DNA of 64,000 nucleotides from Pontibacterium sinense (GTDB lineage: Bacteria; Pseudomonadota; Gammaproteobacteria; Pseudomonadales; Balneatricaceae), in assembly GCF_015209595.1 (NCBI RefSeq), contig NZ_JADEYS010000012.1, forward strand, positions 62,001 through 126,000, given 5' to 3'. Below, piece by piece: positions 29,109 through 39,172 of the stretch. A program made the position numbers and the translations under genes. Each line of letters starts with the position of its first letter. The stretch's first letter is position 1. The notes beneath the pieces are model-generated. The model did not search any database, was not told where the DNA came from, and was given only the letters and a program-made list of their open reading frames with translations.

Positions 29109-30047
29109 TTATCGGAACATGGCGCTGATAGATTCTTCGTTGCAAACACGACGTACGGCTTCAGCCAGCATAGGTGCCAGTGTCAGCTGACGGATCTTGC
29201 TGCAGTCCTGAGCAGCGTTGCTCAGCGGAATAGTATCGGAAACAACCAGCTCATCCAGCTTGGAGTTGTTGATGTTGTCGATAGCCGGGCCAGACAGTAC
29301 CGCGTGGGTAGCGTAGGCAACAACGCGTGCTGCGCCGTTGTCTTTCAGCGCCTGTGCTGCTTTGCACAAGGTGCCGGCTGTATCACACATGTCATCTACC
29401 AGGATGCAGGTGCGGCCTTCAACATCACCGATAATGTTCATTACCTGAGATTCGTTTGCGCGCTCACGGCGTTTGTCGATAATTGCCAGATCGCAATCCA
29501 GCTGTTTCGCTACTGCGCGGGCACGGACTACGCCGCCCACGTCAGGGGAAACAATCATGGAATTTTCGTATTCCTGATCGACGATGTCATCCAGCAAAAC
29601 TGGAGAGCCGTATACGTTATCAACCGGTACAGAGAAGAAGCCCTGAATCTGGTCGGCGTGCAAGTCTACGGTCAGAACGCGGTCGATACCGATGTTGGAC
29701 ATCAGATCAGCAACTACTTTTGCAGTAATAGGCACACGTGCTGAACGTGGGCGACGATCCTGACGTGCGTAACCGAAGTAAGGGATTACGGCAGTGATAC
29801 GTGAAGCAGATGCACGACGCAGCGCATCAGACAGCACAATCAGTTCCATCAGGTTGTCGTTGGTAGGCGCACAAGTGGATTGAATGATGAAGACGTCCTT
29901 ACCACGGACATTTTCCTGAATCTCAACAGTTACTTCACCATCGCTAAACCGGCCAACGTTTGCTTTACCCATTGGGATATCCAGACGCTCAACAACTTTG
30001 CGAGCGAGTTCCGGGTTAGCATTGCCGGTGAAGACCATCATCTTGGA
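29109..30047 (-). CDS. prs: Ribose-phosphate pyrophosphokinase
   Basis: 312 aa. It makes PRPP from ribose 5-phosphate and ATP for nucleotide, His and Trp synthesis. Motifs: '[12 protein letters not shown]', '[10 protein letters not shown]' (ATP loop), '[12 protein letters not shown]' and the PRPP loop '[14 protein letters not shown]'. The start was set at a GTG giving [10 protein letters not shown], which matches the Pseudomonas protein N-terminus and has AAGG eight bases upstream. Longer frames run into the tRNA-Gln gene and are rejected. It is transcribed with that tRNA and followed by rplY-pth-ychF. Confidence 0.95.
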   Translation of the reverse strand, partial: SKMMVFTGNANPELARKVVERLDIPMGKANVGRFSDGEVTVEIQENVRGKDVFIIQSTCAPTNDNLMELIVLSDALRRASASRITAVIPYFGYARQDRRPRSARVPITAKVVADLMSNIGIDRVLTVDLHADQIQGFFSVPVDNVYGSPVLLDDIVDQEYENSMIVSPDVGGVVRARAVAKQLDCDLAIIDKRRERANESQVMNIIGDVEGRTCILVDDMCDTAGTLCKAAQALKDNGAARVVAYATHAVLSGPAIDNINNSKLDELVVSDTIPLSNAAQDCSKIRQLTLAPMLAEAVRRVCNEESISAMFR

Positions 30048-30114
30048 CACAGCGTGCACCTTTTCGGTAATTAGATCGGGATTTTTTTCAGAAAGGGAAT
30101 CGTTCATGAGTGTT

Positions 30115-30189
30115 TGGCTGGGGTAGGAGGATTCGAACCTCCGCATGCAGGAATCAGAATCCTGTGCCTTACCGCTTGGCGATACCCCA
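30115..30189 (-). tRNA. tRNA-Gln (CTG), second copy
   Basis: 75 bases, identical to the copy at 25981. It lies 67 bases upstream of prs in the same direction, as in Pseudomonas, where tRNA-Gln separates ispE and prs. Confidence 0.96.
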
Positions 30190-30236
30190 GTAATCTCCTC
30201 TATGGAGGATTCAGCCTCCCGTTTAAAGAGGCGCAC

Positions 30237-30265
30237 ATTCTCTTAGATGCGTTGTGGAAAGTCAA
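30237..30265 (-). promoter_or_regulatory. Promoter of tRNA-Gln and prs
   Basis: Minus strand TTGACT (5 of 6), 17-base spacer, GAGAAT (4 of 6), followed by the GC-rich 'gtgcgcc'. It starts the tRNA-Gln-prs transcript in the gap where ispE is found in related genomes. Confidence 0.6.
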
Positions 30266-30276
30266 CACCGGGAAGG

Positions 30277-30882
30277 CTAATGAAGTGGGGTCCACTCCTT
30301 AATGATTAACGTGATACTGAGTGCATCGCGACTGAGTCGAATTTTACTCGGAAGTGTATAAATGTCGTGCTGTTTATAGCGCAGATAGCGCACGTGCCAG
30401 CCATCCTGCATCAATTCATCGAGGCGGTTGTTATTCATCTGTTGTTGAAAGGAGGAGTCAGGTGCAGGCAGGCCGCGTACCCACCATTGAAATTGCTCGA
30501 CAGGGACGCTCCAGCCAAGGGTGTCCTGCAGCAGTGCTTCAGGAGAGCCCGCCTGAAAATCGCCTTCACCTGCGATGCTAACCTGAATATGACCTGGCTG
30601 CCCGGTAATGCGTGCGCCTCCCTGCCCCAGGGGGCCCGTCATCTCAATGACATATTTCTGATCTTGCTGTTGCCAGAAAAGGTTTGCTGATTGATTGTCC
30701 TGGGGGGAGCGAATACCAATTTTTCCGCTCAGTTCCCAGTGTGTCAGCAGTGCCATTTGTTGCTGGTGATCGTTCCAGCTGTTGATCTGAGGTATTGGGG
30801 GTTGTTCACTGGTAGTGAACGAGCTACAGCCGGTCAGGGTTAAAAGTGTCGCCAGCAGAGCAACCTGTAAAAACTGCGGCAT
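30277..30882 (-). CDS. lolB: Outer membrane lipoprotein receptor LolB
   Basis: 201 aa (E. coli 207). Lipoprotein signal with lipobox LTGC (Cys19), then the LolB fold ('HWELSGKIGIRSPQDNQSANLFWQQ', named here only by its start and end). LolB accepts lipoproteins from LolA at the periplasmic face and inserts them into the outer membrane. It follows lbcA by 3 bases. The usual next gene, ispE, is missing downstream. Confidence 0.92.
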   Translation of the reverse strand: MPQFLQVALLATLLTLTGCSSFTTSEQPPIPQINSWNDHQQQMALLTHWELSGKIGIRSPQDNQSANLFWQQQDQKYVIEMTGPLGQGGARITGQPGHIQVSIAGEGDFQAGSPEALLQDTLGWSVPVEQFQWWVRGLPAPDSSFQQQMNNNRLDELMQDGWHVRYLRYKQHDIYTLPSKIRLSRDALSITLIIKEWTPLH

Positions 30883-30885
30883 GAC

Positions 30886-32580
30886 TTACTGTGCTCCAAT
30901 CGCCTGTGCGGCTTCCTGCAGATGACTATTGTCAGGGCTCTTATTGAGTCCTTGCTTCAAAAGCGCCAGTGCTTTGTCTTTTTCACCTTTTGCCCAATAG
31001 GCCTGAATCAGGTGTGATGCCACTTCACCGTCAGGAATCGCTTCATATGCGCGTAGTAAGTATTCGACGGCTTCATCGTAACGTTGCAGTTTAAAAAGTA
31101 CCCAGCCCATTGAATCGATAATGGCTGGATCGTCAGGACGCATTTTTAGCGCCCGGGAGATGAGTTGATGCGCTTCTTCGTAACGTTCGGTATGGACGGT
31201 CAGGGTGTAACCCAGAGCATTCAATGCCAGCGAACTATTAGGTTCAATTTGCAAGATGCGGCGCAGATCGATTTCTGCCCGATCAAAGTCGGTCGCTTCC
31301 AGCAGCATTGCGCGCGTATAAAGCAGGCTGACGTCATTTTCAAAGCGTGCAATAGCCTCTTCCAGCAGTATCAATGCTTCGTCTGAAAAGTCGTGCAGGT
31401 TCAGCCACTCTGCCTGAAGAGTAAATAGTTGAGGAGCAAGATCTGGGCGAGTTTTACGCACATCGCTGACAATCACGGAGAGGCGTTCGCGGTCTTCAGG
31501 TGTGTCCAGCAGGGTGGCGATCCGGCTGATTGCCTGAAAAGTGGTTGCTGGGTCATCAACTTTTTCGAAATGGGCAATCGCTTGTTCGATCTTCCCGTTT
31601 TGCTGGGCAATGGCTCCAAGGTAAAAATGGGGACGGGTATCATTTTCGTTCTGTCCCCGCAGTTCTTCGAACAGTTCCTTTGCTTCGGCAGTCTGATTGT
31701 TTTCCAGCATCAGGAGTGCAAGATAGAACTTAAGCTGATAATCCTGTCCATTCTGCTTCAGAATACGGTTGGCTTCAGTCACCCCTTGCTTCAGCTGGCC
31801 AGACTGGAAAAGCAGTTGTGTTTTCAAAATCAGGAGTGGCTGGTTGTCTGGCTGAGACTTCAGTGCTGGGCGAATAGTCATCAGCGCATTGCGAAAATCG
31901 CCCTGGAGGCGTTGCAATTCTGCTTTTTGGGCGACGGCGTCTACGTTGTTGCGATTGACCTGTAGTGCGGTGTTAAACGCGTTGAGCGCTGCATTGTTGT
32001 TGCCTTGCTGTTTATGCAGCAAGCCTTGTGTGACGAGAAGATCGGCCTGGTTGGGATTGTTGGCGAGCATCTCATCAAACAAGCTGAGATATCCGGTGGA
32101 TACGTCGGCAGACATTTCGGGAATCTGGCTACGGATTACGGCGAGCATACGCGGACGGTCATATTCCAGTGCTCGGTCGACCAGCGGGAGGGCTTCATCG
32201 TAGCGCTTTTGGTGCAGCAGAATGCTGGCAGATATTTGATACGGTTCTGGGTTTTCGGGATCGGTAGCGATCCACAGCTCAGCGGCCTCGGTGATAGCTC
32301 CGACGTTTCGTAGGTATTGAGCGACACGGGTGGCGCGCTCAGCAATATTCGGGTCACGGGTCAGGCGAGCCTGCTTCAGATAGTTGGCCATCGCCAGTTC
32401 AAACTGACCTTTTTGTCCGGCCAGTTCAGCAACCAGCAATTCATACACAGACTCTCGATTGAACTCACCCTGCTTATATATAGGCGGTGAATCGTTGCCT
32501 GCAGACTGCTGTTTGATAGTTTGCAGACTGCAACCAGTGAGTGCGAATGCAGTGATTAGAGCGTAGAGGCGTATTTTCAT
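30886..32580 (-). CDS. lbcA: TPR lipoprotein, LbcA-like (CtpA protease partner)
   Basis: 564 aa. Lipobox LTGC (Cys17) then at least ten tetratricopeptide repeats (for example 'ALNALGYTLTVHTERYEEAHQ', 'PAIIDSMGWVLFKLQRYDEA'; only partial strings are given). Size and position next to lolB and divergent from hemA match PA4667 of P. aeruginosa, named LbcA, the outer-membrane lipoprotein that assembles with the protease CtpA to degrade peptidoglycan hydrolases. It forms an operon with lolB. The role is inferred from gene order and domain content. Confidence 0.75.
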   Translation of the reverse strand: MKIRLYALITAFALTGCSLQTIKQQSAGNDSPPIYKQGEFNRESVYELLVAELAGQKGQFELAMANYLKQARLTRDPNIAERATRVAQYLRNVGAITEAAELWIATDPENPEPYQISASILLHQKRYDEALPLVDRALEYDRPRMLAVIRSQIPEMSADVSTGYLSLFDEMLANNPNQADLLVTQGLLHKQQGNNNAALNAFNTALQVNRNNVDAVAQKAELQRLQGDFRNALMTIRPALKSQPDNQPLLILKTQLLFQSGQLKQGVTEANRILKQNGQDYQLKFYLALLMLENNQTAEAKELFEELRGQNENDTRPHFYLGAIAQQNGKIEQAIAHFEKVDDPATTFQAISRIATLLDTPEDRERLSVIVSDVRKTRPDLAPQLFTLQAEWLNLHDFSDEALILLEEAIARFENDVSLLYTRAMLLEATDFDRAEIDLRRILQIEPNSSLALNALGYTLTVHTERYEEAHQLISRALKMRPDDPAIIDSMGWVLFKLQRYDEAVEYLLRAYEAIPDGEVASHLIQAYWAKGEKDKALALLKQGLNKSPDNSHLQEAAQAIGAQ

Positions 32581-32762
32581 GTGATGATGAGCCAGCGTCC
32601 CTGTATGTTCAGGTCAATATAGATGAATCTTTATATGAATGTCAGTGTAACAGACTGTGGACTGCCGCGTGGGCGGATGGTTCAGTCGTAGACAGACTGT
32701 CACCGTTCAGCAATGAAGACACAATTAATTGAGCCTTGGATTAACAAATAGGGACGGGATTT

Positions 32763-32791
32763 TTAACCTTTTGTGTAAAGCGTTGTATCAT
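32763..32791 (+). promoter_or_regulatory. Probable promoter of hemA
   Basis: TTAACC, 17-base spacer, TATCAT, about 65 bases before the hemA ATG. The -10 is 5 of 6; the -35 is weak. Confidence 0.45.
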
Positions 32792-32855
32792 AGCGCGCTT
32801 GATTGAAATTACAGGGCGGTATTCGTCTCCGTTACAGAGGTAGTTTTTGGGCGTC

Positions 32856-34133
32856 ATGGCTTTACTGGCTTTAGGTATTAACCACAAAACCGCTCCGGTA
32901 TCGGTGAGGGAACGGGTAGCGTTTTCTCCCGAACAATTGGCGGACGCTCTATCTGGCGCCCGAGGCTCGGCTGCGCTTAAAGAGATCGCTATTCTCTCGA
33001 CCTGTAATCGTACGGAACTGTATTGCACCACTGAGCTGGAAGGTACGCGTGCCTTACTGGAATGGCTCGGGGAATTTCATGATCTGGACCCCGATCAGCT
33101 GCAGGACTGTTCTTATGCTCACTGGGATGAAGATGCTGCGCGTCACATGATGCGTGTTGCCAGCGGATTGGACTCGCTGGTACTAGGTGAGCCTCAGATC
33201 CTGGGACAGCTGAAGTCATCTTTTGCGTTGTCGCAGGAACATGGCCATGTGGGTGCTGAACTGGGACGCCTGTTTCAGCAAACCTTCTCGGTTGCAAAGC
33301 AGGTACGTACTGATACGGCGATTGGTGAAAACCCGGTATCGGTTGCGTACGCGGCGGTGAGTCTGGCACAGCATATCTTTTCCGATCTACGCAGCAGTAA
33401 GGCGTTATTAATCGGCGCGGGTGAAACCATTGAGCTGGTGGCCCGGCATCTGTCTCAGGCGGGTGTTCAGGATATTACGGTGGCAAACCGGACATTAAAC
33501 CGTGCATTGTCGCTTGCGAACGAAGTCGACGGGCGCGCTATCTTGTTGGGTGATATTCCTGATGCGCTCTGCAACGCTGATATTGTCATTGCATCCACAG
33601 CCAGTCAGTTACCGATACTGGGTAAAGGTGCTGTGGAAAGCGCACTGAAAAAGCGCAAGCATGAACCGATCTTTATGGTGGATATCGCGGTACCGCGTGA
33701 TATCGAGCCTCAGGTCGCTGATCTGGATGATGTTTACCTGTACACCGTCGATGACCTGAAAGAGGTGATCGAAGAGAATCAGCGCAGTCGTGAAAGTGCG
33801 GCGCGCGAGGCTGAAGAGATTATCGAAGTTGGGGCGCATGATTTTATGCGTCAGCTTCGTTCTTTGCTGGCGGTTGATACATTAACCTCGCTGCGCAGCC
33901 AAGCGGAAATTACCCGCGATCAGGAACTGGATAAAGCGTTGCGTCAGTTGAAGAATGGGAAATCAGCGGAGGAGGTTATCACTCAGCTAGCCCGTGGCCT
34001 GACGAATAAAATGCTGCATCAGCCAACCATTCAAATGCGTAAAGCCAGTGCGGAAGGTCGTACTGAGCTTTTGTCGCTGGTACAGGAGTTGTACCAGCTT
34101 TCCGAAACGGATCAGAACGATACCCATAAATGA
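32856..34133 (+). CDS. hemA: Glutamyl-tRNA reductase
   Basis: 425 aa. First step of tetrapyrrole synthesis: reduces Glu-tRNA to glutamate semialdehyde with NADPH. Motifs: '[13 protein letters not shown]', '[11 protein letters not shown]' with the catalytic Cys, '[11 protein letters not shown]' and the NADPH loop '[15 protein letters not shown]'. The start was moved to the ATG 32856 ([13 protein letters not shown]) from a TTG three codons upstream. hemA overlaps prfA by four bases (ATGA), so translation is probably coupled. Heads hemA-prfA-prmC-moeB. Confidence 0.96.
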   Translation: MALLALGINHKTAPVSVRERVAFSPEQLADALSGARGSAALKEIAILSTCNRTELYCTTELEGTRALLEWLGEFHDLDPDQLQDCSYAHWDEDAARHMMRVASGLDSLVLGEPQILGQLKSSFALSQEHGHVGAELGRLFQQTFSVAKQVRTDTAIGENPVSVAYAAVSLAQHIFSDLRSSKALLIGAGETIELVARHLSQAGVQDITVANRTLNRALSLANEVDGRAILLGDIPDALCNADIVIASTASQLPILGKGAVESALKKRKHEPIFMVDIAVPRDIEPQVADLDDVYLYTVDDLKEVIEENQRSRESAAREAEEIIEVGAHDFMRQLRSLLAVDTLTSLRSQAEITRDQELDKALRQLKNGKSAEEVITQLARGLTNKMLHQPTIQMRKASAEGRTELLSLVQELYQLSETDQNDTHK

Positions 34134-35215
34134 AAGAGTCTATTCTCGCTAAACTAGAAAAGCTCAGCGATCGCTACGAAGAGCTTGCTGCGCTGATGTC
34201 TGATGCCGACGTTATTTCTGATCAGAATCTGTTCCGTGACTATTCGAAGGAATATGCCGAGCTGGAGCCAGTCGTCAAAAGCTTTGAAGCTTACAATGAA
34301 GCGCAGGCCGATCAGGAAGAAGCCGAGCTGATGATGAAAGACAGTGATCCCGATATGCGTGAGATGGCGAAAGATGAGCTGTCTGATGCGAAAGAGCGGA
34401 TCGAGAGCCTAGAAACTGAGCTGCAGATTCTGTTGTTGCCCAAAGACCCGAACGACGCGCGTAACGTCTTTCTGGAGATTCGTGCGGGTACCGGCGGCGA
34501 TGAGGCGGCTATTTTCTCGGGTGACCTGTTTCGCATGTACTCCCGCTATGCCGAATCACAGGGATGGCGCGTTGAGATTGTAAGCGCCAATGAAGGTGAG
34601 CATGGTGGTTATAAGGAATTGATCAGCCGTGTTGTCGGGACCGATGTGTTTTCCCGTCTGAAGTTTGAATCCGGTGCACATCGGGTACAACGTGTGCCAG
34701 AGACTGAATCTCAGGGCCGTATCCATACCTCTGCCTGTACGGTCGCGGTCATGCCCGAAATGGATGAGGTTGAGGCGATCGAGATCAACAAAGCTGATCT
34801 GCGAGTGGATACTTTCCGTGCCTCGGGGGCCGGTGGTCAGCACGTCAACAAGACCGATTCGGCAATCCGTCTGACCCATATCCCAACGGGCGTGGTGGTG
34901 GAGTGTCAGGAGGAGCGTTCGCAGCATAAGAACCGCGCGAAGGCGATGTCTTTGCTGGCGTCCCGCTTGCAGGCCGCTGAAACGGAACGCCATGCGGCAG
35001 AGCAGGCAAGCACGCGTAAAAGTCTGGTCGGCAGTGGTGACCGTTCTGAGCGTATCAGGACTTACAACTATCCGCAGGGCCGGGTTACCGATCACCGGAT
35101 CAATCTGACGCTCTATAAGCTGCAGGAAGTGATGACTGGAGATCTTGGGCATGTGGTTGATCCGTTGATGAACGAGTATCAGGCAGAGCAGTTAGGTGCG
35201 TTGTCCGATAGCTGA
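34130..35215 (+). CDS. prfA: Peptide chain release factor 1
   Basis: 361 aa (E. coli 360). Reads UAA and UAG and releases the peptide. The GGQ motif ('[13 protein letters not shown]') is the target of PrmC, whose gene follows; '[12 protein letters not shown]' is the conserved block in domain 2. Starts within the hemA stop. A terminator-like hairpin follows before prmC. Confidence 0.97.
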   Translation: MKESILAKLEKLSDRYEELAALMSDADVISDQNLFRDYSKEYAELEPVVKSFEAYNEAQADQEEAELMMKDSDPDMREMAKDELSDAKERIESLETELQILLLPKDPNDARNVFLEIRAGTGGDEAAIFSGDLFRMYSRYAESQGWRVEIVSANEGEHGGYKELISRVVGTDVFSRLKFESGAHRVQRVPETESQGRIHTSACTVAVMPEMDEVEAIEINKADLRVDTFRASGAGGQHVNKTDSAIRLTHIPTGVVVECQEERSQHKNRAKAMSLLASRLQAAETERHAAEQASTRKSLVGSGDRSERIRTYNYPQGRVTDHRINLTLYKLQEVMTGDLGHVVDPLMNEYQAEQLGALSDS

Positions 35216-35239
35216 TTCATGCTCAAGCTGATCTGTAAA

Positions 35240-35279
35240 AACAGCCTCGATGCTTTGCGGTATCGGGGCTGTTTTGTTT
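35240..35279 (+). terminator. Terminator after prfA
   Basis: 12-bp stem (aacagcctcgat / atcggggctgtt, one U-G pair), 10-base loop, then a T-rich stretch. It implies that prmC has its own promoter or depends on read-through. Confidence 0.75.
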
Positions 35280-35396
35280 CTGACGCAACCCAGTTGTAAA
35301 TCATCGTCGACGTTAAGATTGGCTCCTAGGTCGACTTCTATGGTGGTGGATGTCGCGGTAGTATGGGGCTGAAGCTAGTTTAACCTTTGGAATCGA

Positions 35397-36233
35397 ATGA
35401 ATATCGAACAGGCCGTGGCGCTGCATGAGCGTCTGCAAGGGGTGAGTGATTCGTCCCGTCTGGATGCTGAGTTGTTACTGTGCCATGTATTGCAGCGCCC
35501 TCGCAGTTATCTATTTACCTGGTCAGACAGAGAAGTGTCAGAACCTGATCAGCGGGCTTACGAGCAATTACTGACCCGCCGCCTGAAAGGTGAGCCGGTG
35601 GCGCATCTGATCGGATCTCAGGCATTTTGGACTCTGGATTTGGAAGTGACGGCGGATACGCTGATTCCTCGGCCCGAAACAGAGACGCTGGTCGAAGTTG
35701 CGCTGGATAAGTTGGCGAATGGCCCGTATCGGGTGGCAGATCTGGGAACCGGCACGGGTGCTATCGCGTTGGCTCTGGCCTCTGAGCGTTTGGGTTGGCA
35801 AGTGGTGGGTTGTGATCGCGTGGATGCCGCAGTGGTATTGGCGGAACGTAATCGCCAGCGACTTGAAATCCGCAATGCTGACTTTGTCCAGGGGAGTTGG
35901 TTTGAGCCTCTGGTTGGGCGCTTTGATATGATCGTTAGCAATCCACCCTATATCGATCCACAGGATCCTCATTTGCAGCAGGGGGATGTTCGCTTTGAAC
36001 CCCTGAGCGCCTTGATTGCTGATAAGCAGGGGATGGCTGATATTGAAAAGATCGCCAGTGATGCCCGTGAGTATCTGAATAGGGGAGGCTGGTTGCTGTT
36101 CGAACATGGTTACGATCAAGGACAACGCGTGCGTGCGCTGTTAGAACAGCTGGGGTATGACGACGTTGCAACCATTCAAGATTTGGGTGACCGGGACCGG
36201 GTGACACTCGGCTGTTGGGTAAGAGGTAGTTAG
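35397..36233 (+). CDS. prmC: Release factor N5-glutamine methyltransferase
   Basis: 278 aa (E. coli 277). Methylates the Gln of the GGQ motif of release factors. Motifs: SAM loop 'VADLGTGTGAIALALA' and catalytic 'IVSNPPYID' (NPPY). It keeps the hemA-prfA-prmC order and is 3 bases from moeB. Confidence 0.95.
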   Translation: MNIEQAVALHERLQGVSDSSRLDAELLLCHVLQRPRSYLFTWSDREVSEPDQRAYEQLLTRRLKGEPVAHLIGSQAFWTLDLEVTADTLIPRPETETLVEVALDKLANGPYRVADLGTGTGAIALALASERLGWQVVGCDRVDAAVVLAERNRQRLEIRNADFVQGSWFEPLVGRFDMIVSNPPYIDPQDPHLQQGDVRFEPLSALIADKQGMADIEKIASDAREYLNRGGWLLFEHGYDQGQRVRALLEQLGYDDVATIQDLGDRDRVTLGCWVRGS

Positions 36234-36236
36234 AAA

Positions 36237-36998
36237 ATGTTAAGTGATGAGCAGTTATTGCGGTACAGCCGCCAGATTATGTTACCCGAGGTTGAGATCG
36301 ACGGTCAGGAAGCGTGGCTAAATGCCCGTGTTTTGATTCTTGGCGTGGGTGGACTGGGTAGTCCGGTTTCTATGTATCTTGCCGCTGCAGGCGTTGGCGA
36401 ACTGGTGCTGGTGGATGATGATGAAGTTGATCTGTCCAATCTGCAACGACAAATCGTACACACTACCCAGCGCATTGGTGAACCGAAAGTGACTTCGGCT
36501 CAGGCAACGTTGTCGGCACTCAATCCGGATACAAAATTTACAGCGATTGATCGCCGTCTTTCTGACGAAGAACTCGAGAAACTGGTGTCTGAGGTCGATC
36601 TGGTGGTGGATTGCACCGACAACTTTACGACGCGCTTTGCGGTGAACAGGGCGTGTGTTGTTCACAAGAAACCACTGGTCTCCGGGGCTGCTATCCGTAT
36701 GGAAGGGCAGATTGCCGTTTATGATTCTCGGCAAGATGATTCACCCTGTTACCAATGTTTATATAAGCAGGGTGATGATGAAAACCTGACCTGCTCAGAA
36801 TCGGGTGTGTTAGCGCCATTGGTCGGAATCGTGGGGTCAGTGCAGGCGATGGAAGCACTGAAAGTCCTGGCGGGGGTAGGGGAGCCTCTCGTTGGGAAAC
36901 TGCTACTTCTTGATGGTCGTACGATGGAATGGCGCTCTCTGAAGTTACGTAAAGATAAGGCATGTCCGATCTGTTCCCAAGGGGAAGCTGATGAGTGA
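36237..36998 (+). CDS. moeB: Molybdopterin-synthase adenylyltransferase MoeB
   Basis: 253 aa. Adenylates the C-terminal Gly of MoaD for molybdopterin synthesis. ATP loop '[19 protein letters not shown]', 'NLQRQIVH', '[10 protein letters not shown]', and two zinc-binding Cys pairs (CYQC and CPIC). Domain and length also fit ThiF, but the neighbourhood and the MoeB-like C-terminus favour MoeB. The next gene starts 8 bases inside its 3' end. Confidence 0.9.
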   Translation: MLSDEQLLRYSRQIMLPEVEIDGQEAWLNARVLILGVGGLGSPVSMYLAAAGVGELVLVDDDEVDLSNLQRQIVHTTQRIGEPKVTSAQATLSALNPDTKFTAIDRRLSDEELEKLVSEVDLVVDCTDNFTTRFAVNRACVVHKKPLVSGAAIRMEGQIAVYDSRQDDSPCYQCLYKQGDDENLTCSESGVLAPLVGIVGSVQAMEALKVLAGVGEPLVGKLLLLDGRTMEWRSLKLRKDKACPICSQGEADE

Positions 36999-37425
36999 AG
37001 TGGAGCTGTTGAGCCCGATGGATGAGGTTGTGATAAAGGTGCTCAACCAAAGCAAAGTGATTGCGTTGGTTGGGGCAAGCCCCAAACCGGAGCGCGCCAG
37101 CTTTCGGGTTATGAATTATCTATTGGCACGGGGCTATGACGTCATTCCGGTCAATCCGCTTAAAGCGGGTAGCGATATATTAGGCCAACCGGTTGTTGCT
37201 TCCTTAGCAGAGATTGAAAAGCCGATCGATATGGTCGATGTATTTCGAAACTCTGAAGCGGCGGGTGCAGTGATTGACGAAGCGATTCAGGTTGGGGCGA
37301 AAGCGGTGTGGTTACAGCTGGATGTGATTCATGAGGCCGGTGCACAACGGGCACGTGACGCGGGGCTGGACGTGGTGATGGACCGCTGCCCAAAGATTGA
37401 AATCCCTCGCTTGGGCATTGAGTGA
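36991..37425 (+). CDS. CoA-binding protein, YccU-type
   Basis: 144 aa. A single CoA-binding Rossmann domain ('[20 protein letters not shown]', '[11 protein letters not shown]', 'KAVWLQLDV'). Small stand-alone proteins of this type (YccU in E. coli) bind CoA-like nucleotides; the function is not known. It overlaps moeB by 8 bases and is likely co-translated. Confidence 0.85.
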   Translation: MSEVELLSPMDEVVIKVLNQSKVIALVGASPKPERASFRVMNYLLARGYDVIPVNPLKAGSDILGQPVVASLAEIEKPIDMVDVFRNSEAAGAVIDEAIQVGAKAVWLQLDVIHEAGAQRARDAGLDVVMDRCPKIEIPRLGIE

Positions 37426-37461
37426 GGTTGTTACAAAAAGCGGATTAAGAACAAGCTAAAT

Positions 37462-37498
37462 AATAGGGATGATCACACACATTGTGATCATCCCTATT
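37462..37498. terminator. Perfect 16-bp inverted repeat between convergent genes
   Basis: Arms of 16 bases (aatagggatgatcaca and its complement) around the loop cacat, with no T-run. It sits between the 3' ends of the YccU-type gene and fadD and may stabilise both transcripts or act as a bidirectional terminator. Confidence 0.6.
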
Positions 37499-37519
37499 CA
37501 GCGTATGGGGCATGATCAA

Positions 37520-39172
37520 TCACTGTGGGTGATTTTCACGCAGCTTTCGACGCAGTACTTTGCCAACATTCGTTTTTGGGAGTTCCTCTGAAAACTCCAC
37601 GCTCTTCGGAATTTTGTAGCCGGTCAACTGACTGTGGCACCACTTCTGCAACGTCTCTTGCGATAGATTTTCTGATGCACTGACGACAAACGCTTTTACC
37701 GCTTCACCACACACGGCATCCGGCACACCAATGACCGCACACTCCAGAACTTCCGGATGATCACAGATCACGTCCTCCACTTCGCTGGGGTATACGTTAA
37801 ATCCGGACGTGATAATCATATCTTTAGCCCGGTCAACAATCCGCAGATAGCCGTCCTGTTGCAACACGGCGACATCCCCCGTACGCAGATAGCCATCAGC
37901 GGTAAACACCGCTTCCGTTTCATGTGTCTTGTGCCAGTAGCCTTTCATGACCTGCGGTCCACGCACACAGAGCTCGCCGGGTTGCTCGGTGGGTAATGTG
38001 ACACCGTCAGCATCAATCACTTTAATCTCTGTTTCCAGCAGTGGCAGCCCTATGGTGCCCACTTGTATCCCGCCATAGGGGTTCACCGAGACAACCGGTG
38101 ATGTTTCGGTCAGGCCATAACCTTCCATAATGCTGCACCCTGTGGCCTGCTCCCATTGTTCAGCCGCCGCATGCGTTAACGCCATGCCGCCCGATACCGT
38201 CATCCGCAGGTGACTGAAGTCGATGTCCGCAAACGCTGGCTGGTTACATAGGCCAACAAACAATGTATTCAGCCCAAGAAACGTACTTGTCTGCCAATGC
38301 CCCAGCTCTTTAATAAAACCGGGCATATCTCGTGGATTGGGAATTAGCACGCTGTGTCCACCTGCCAGCAGAACAATCTGTGCCAGGGTGAATGCATAGA
38401 TATGGTATAGGGGTAAGGGGGCAATCACCGTATTTTGCCAGCCATCACCGACGGCATTAATACGATCACTCGTCTGTAATACATTGGAGACGAGATTGGC
38501 GTGGGTCAGCATCGCCCCTTTTGATACCCCAGTGGTCCCACCGGTGTATTGCAGGACCGCAATATCTTCACTATTAATCTCCACGGGCACAGGGATCTGC
38601 CCGAGGCACTGATCCAGTGCGTCAAATAGTTGGATCGCCTGAGGCAGATTGAATGGCGGCTCCATTTTTTTAACGTATTTAACCGTCGCATTGATCAGCA
38701 CTCGCTTGAGAAAGCTGTGCAAATCACCCACCTGTGTAACAAAGACCGTTTCGATCTCCGTCTCATCCAGAATCTGCTCAGCATTGCGGGCCATGCTTTT
38801 GTGGATAACCAGTGCCTTTGCACCTGAATCACAAAACTGATGCTGCATTTCGGATGTGGTGTAGAGGGGGTTGGTATTGACCACGACCAGGCCGGCTCGC
38901 ATTGCCCCAAGCAGTACGACGGGATACTGCACGATGTTGGGCAACTGGACTGCGATACGGTCGCCCGGTTCCAGATTCGTATTGCTTTGCAGATACACCG
39001 CGAAGGCGTCTGCCAGCTCGTCAAGCTCCTGAAAACTTAAGGTACGCCCGAGACTGGTAAACGCTGGTTTGTCGGCATATTGACTGCAGGCCCATGCCGC
39101 AATATCCGTTACGTTTTTAAAGCCCTGAGGATTGATCGCCTCAGGGATAGAGTGTCCCCGTTCAACCGTCAT
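37520..39172 (-). CDS. fadD: Long-chain fatty acid-CoA ligase
   Basis: 550 aa. Activates fatty acids as acyl-adenylates and then acyl-CoA. AMP-binding motif 'YTGGTTGVSKGAMLTHANL', 'YGLTETSPVVSVNP', 'GYLRTGDVA', the C-terminal hinge and lysine ('PKTNVGKVLRRKL'). N-terminal sequence ('NILEPGDRIAVQLPN'-like, 'LVVVNTNPLYT') resembles Pseudomonas FadD. ATG start with AGGACAGGG upstream. A monocistronic unit; a run of palindromes lies about 100-130 bases upstream. Confidence 0.93.
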   Translation of the reverse strand: MTVERGHSIPEAINPQGFKNVTDIAAWACSQYADKPAFTSLGRTLSFQELDELADAFAVYLQSNTNLEPGDRIAVQLPNIVQYPVVLLGAMRAGLVVVNTNPLYTTSEMQHQFCDSGAKALVIHKSMARNAEQILDETEIETVFVTQVGDLHSFLKRVLINATVKYVKKMEPPFNLPQAIQLFDALDQCLGQIPVPVEINSEDIAVLQYTGGTTGVSKGAMLTHANLVSNVLQTSDRINAVGDGWQNTVIAPLPLYHIYAFTLAQIVLLAGGHSVLIPNPRDMPGFIKELGHWQTSTFLGLNTLFVGLCNQPAFADIDFSHLRMTVSGGMALTHAAAEQWEQATGCSIMEGYGLTETSPVVSVNPYGGIQVGTIGLPLLETEIKVIDADGVTLPTEQPGELCVRGPQVMKGYWHKTHETEAVFTADGYLRTGDVAVLQQDGYLRIVDRAKDMIITSGFNVYPSEVEDVICDHPEVLECAVIGVPDAVCGEAVKAFVVSASENLSQETLQKWCHSQLTGYKIPKSVEFSEELPKTNVGKVLRRKLRENHPQ

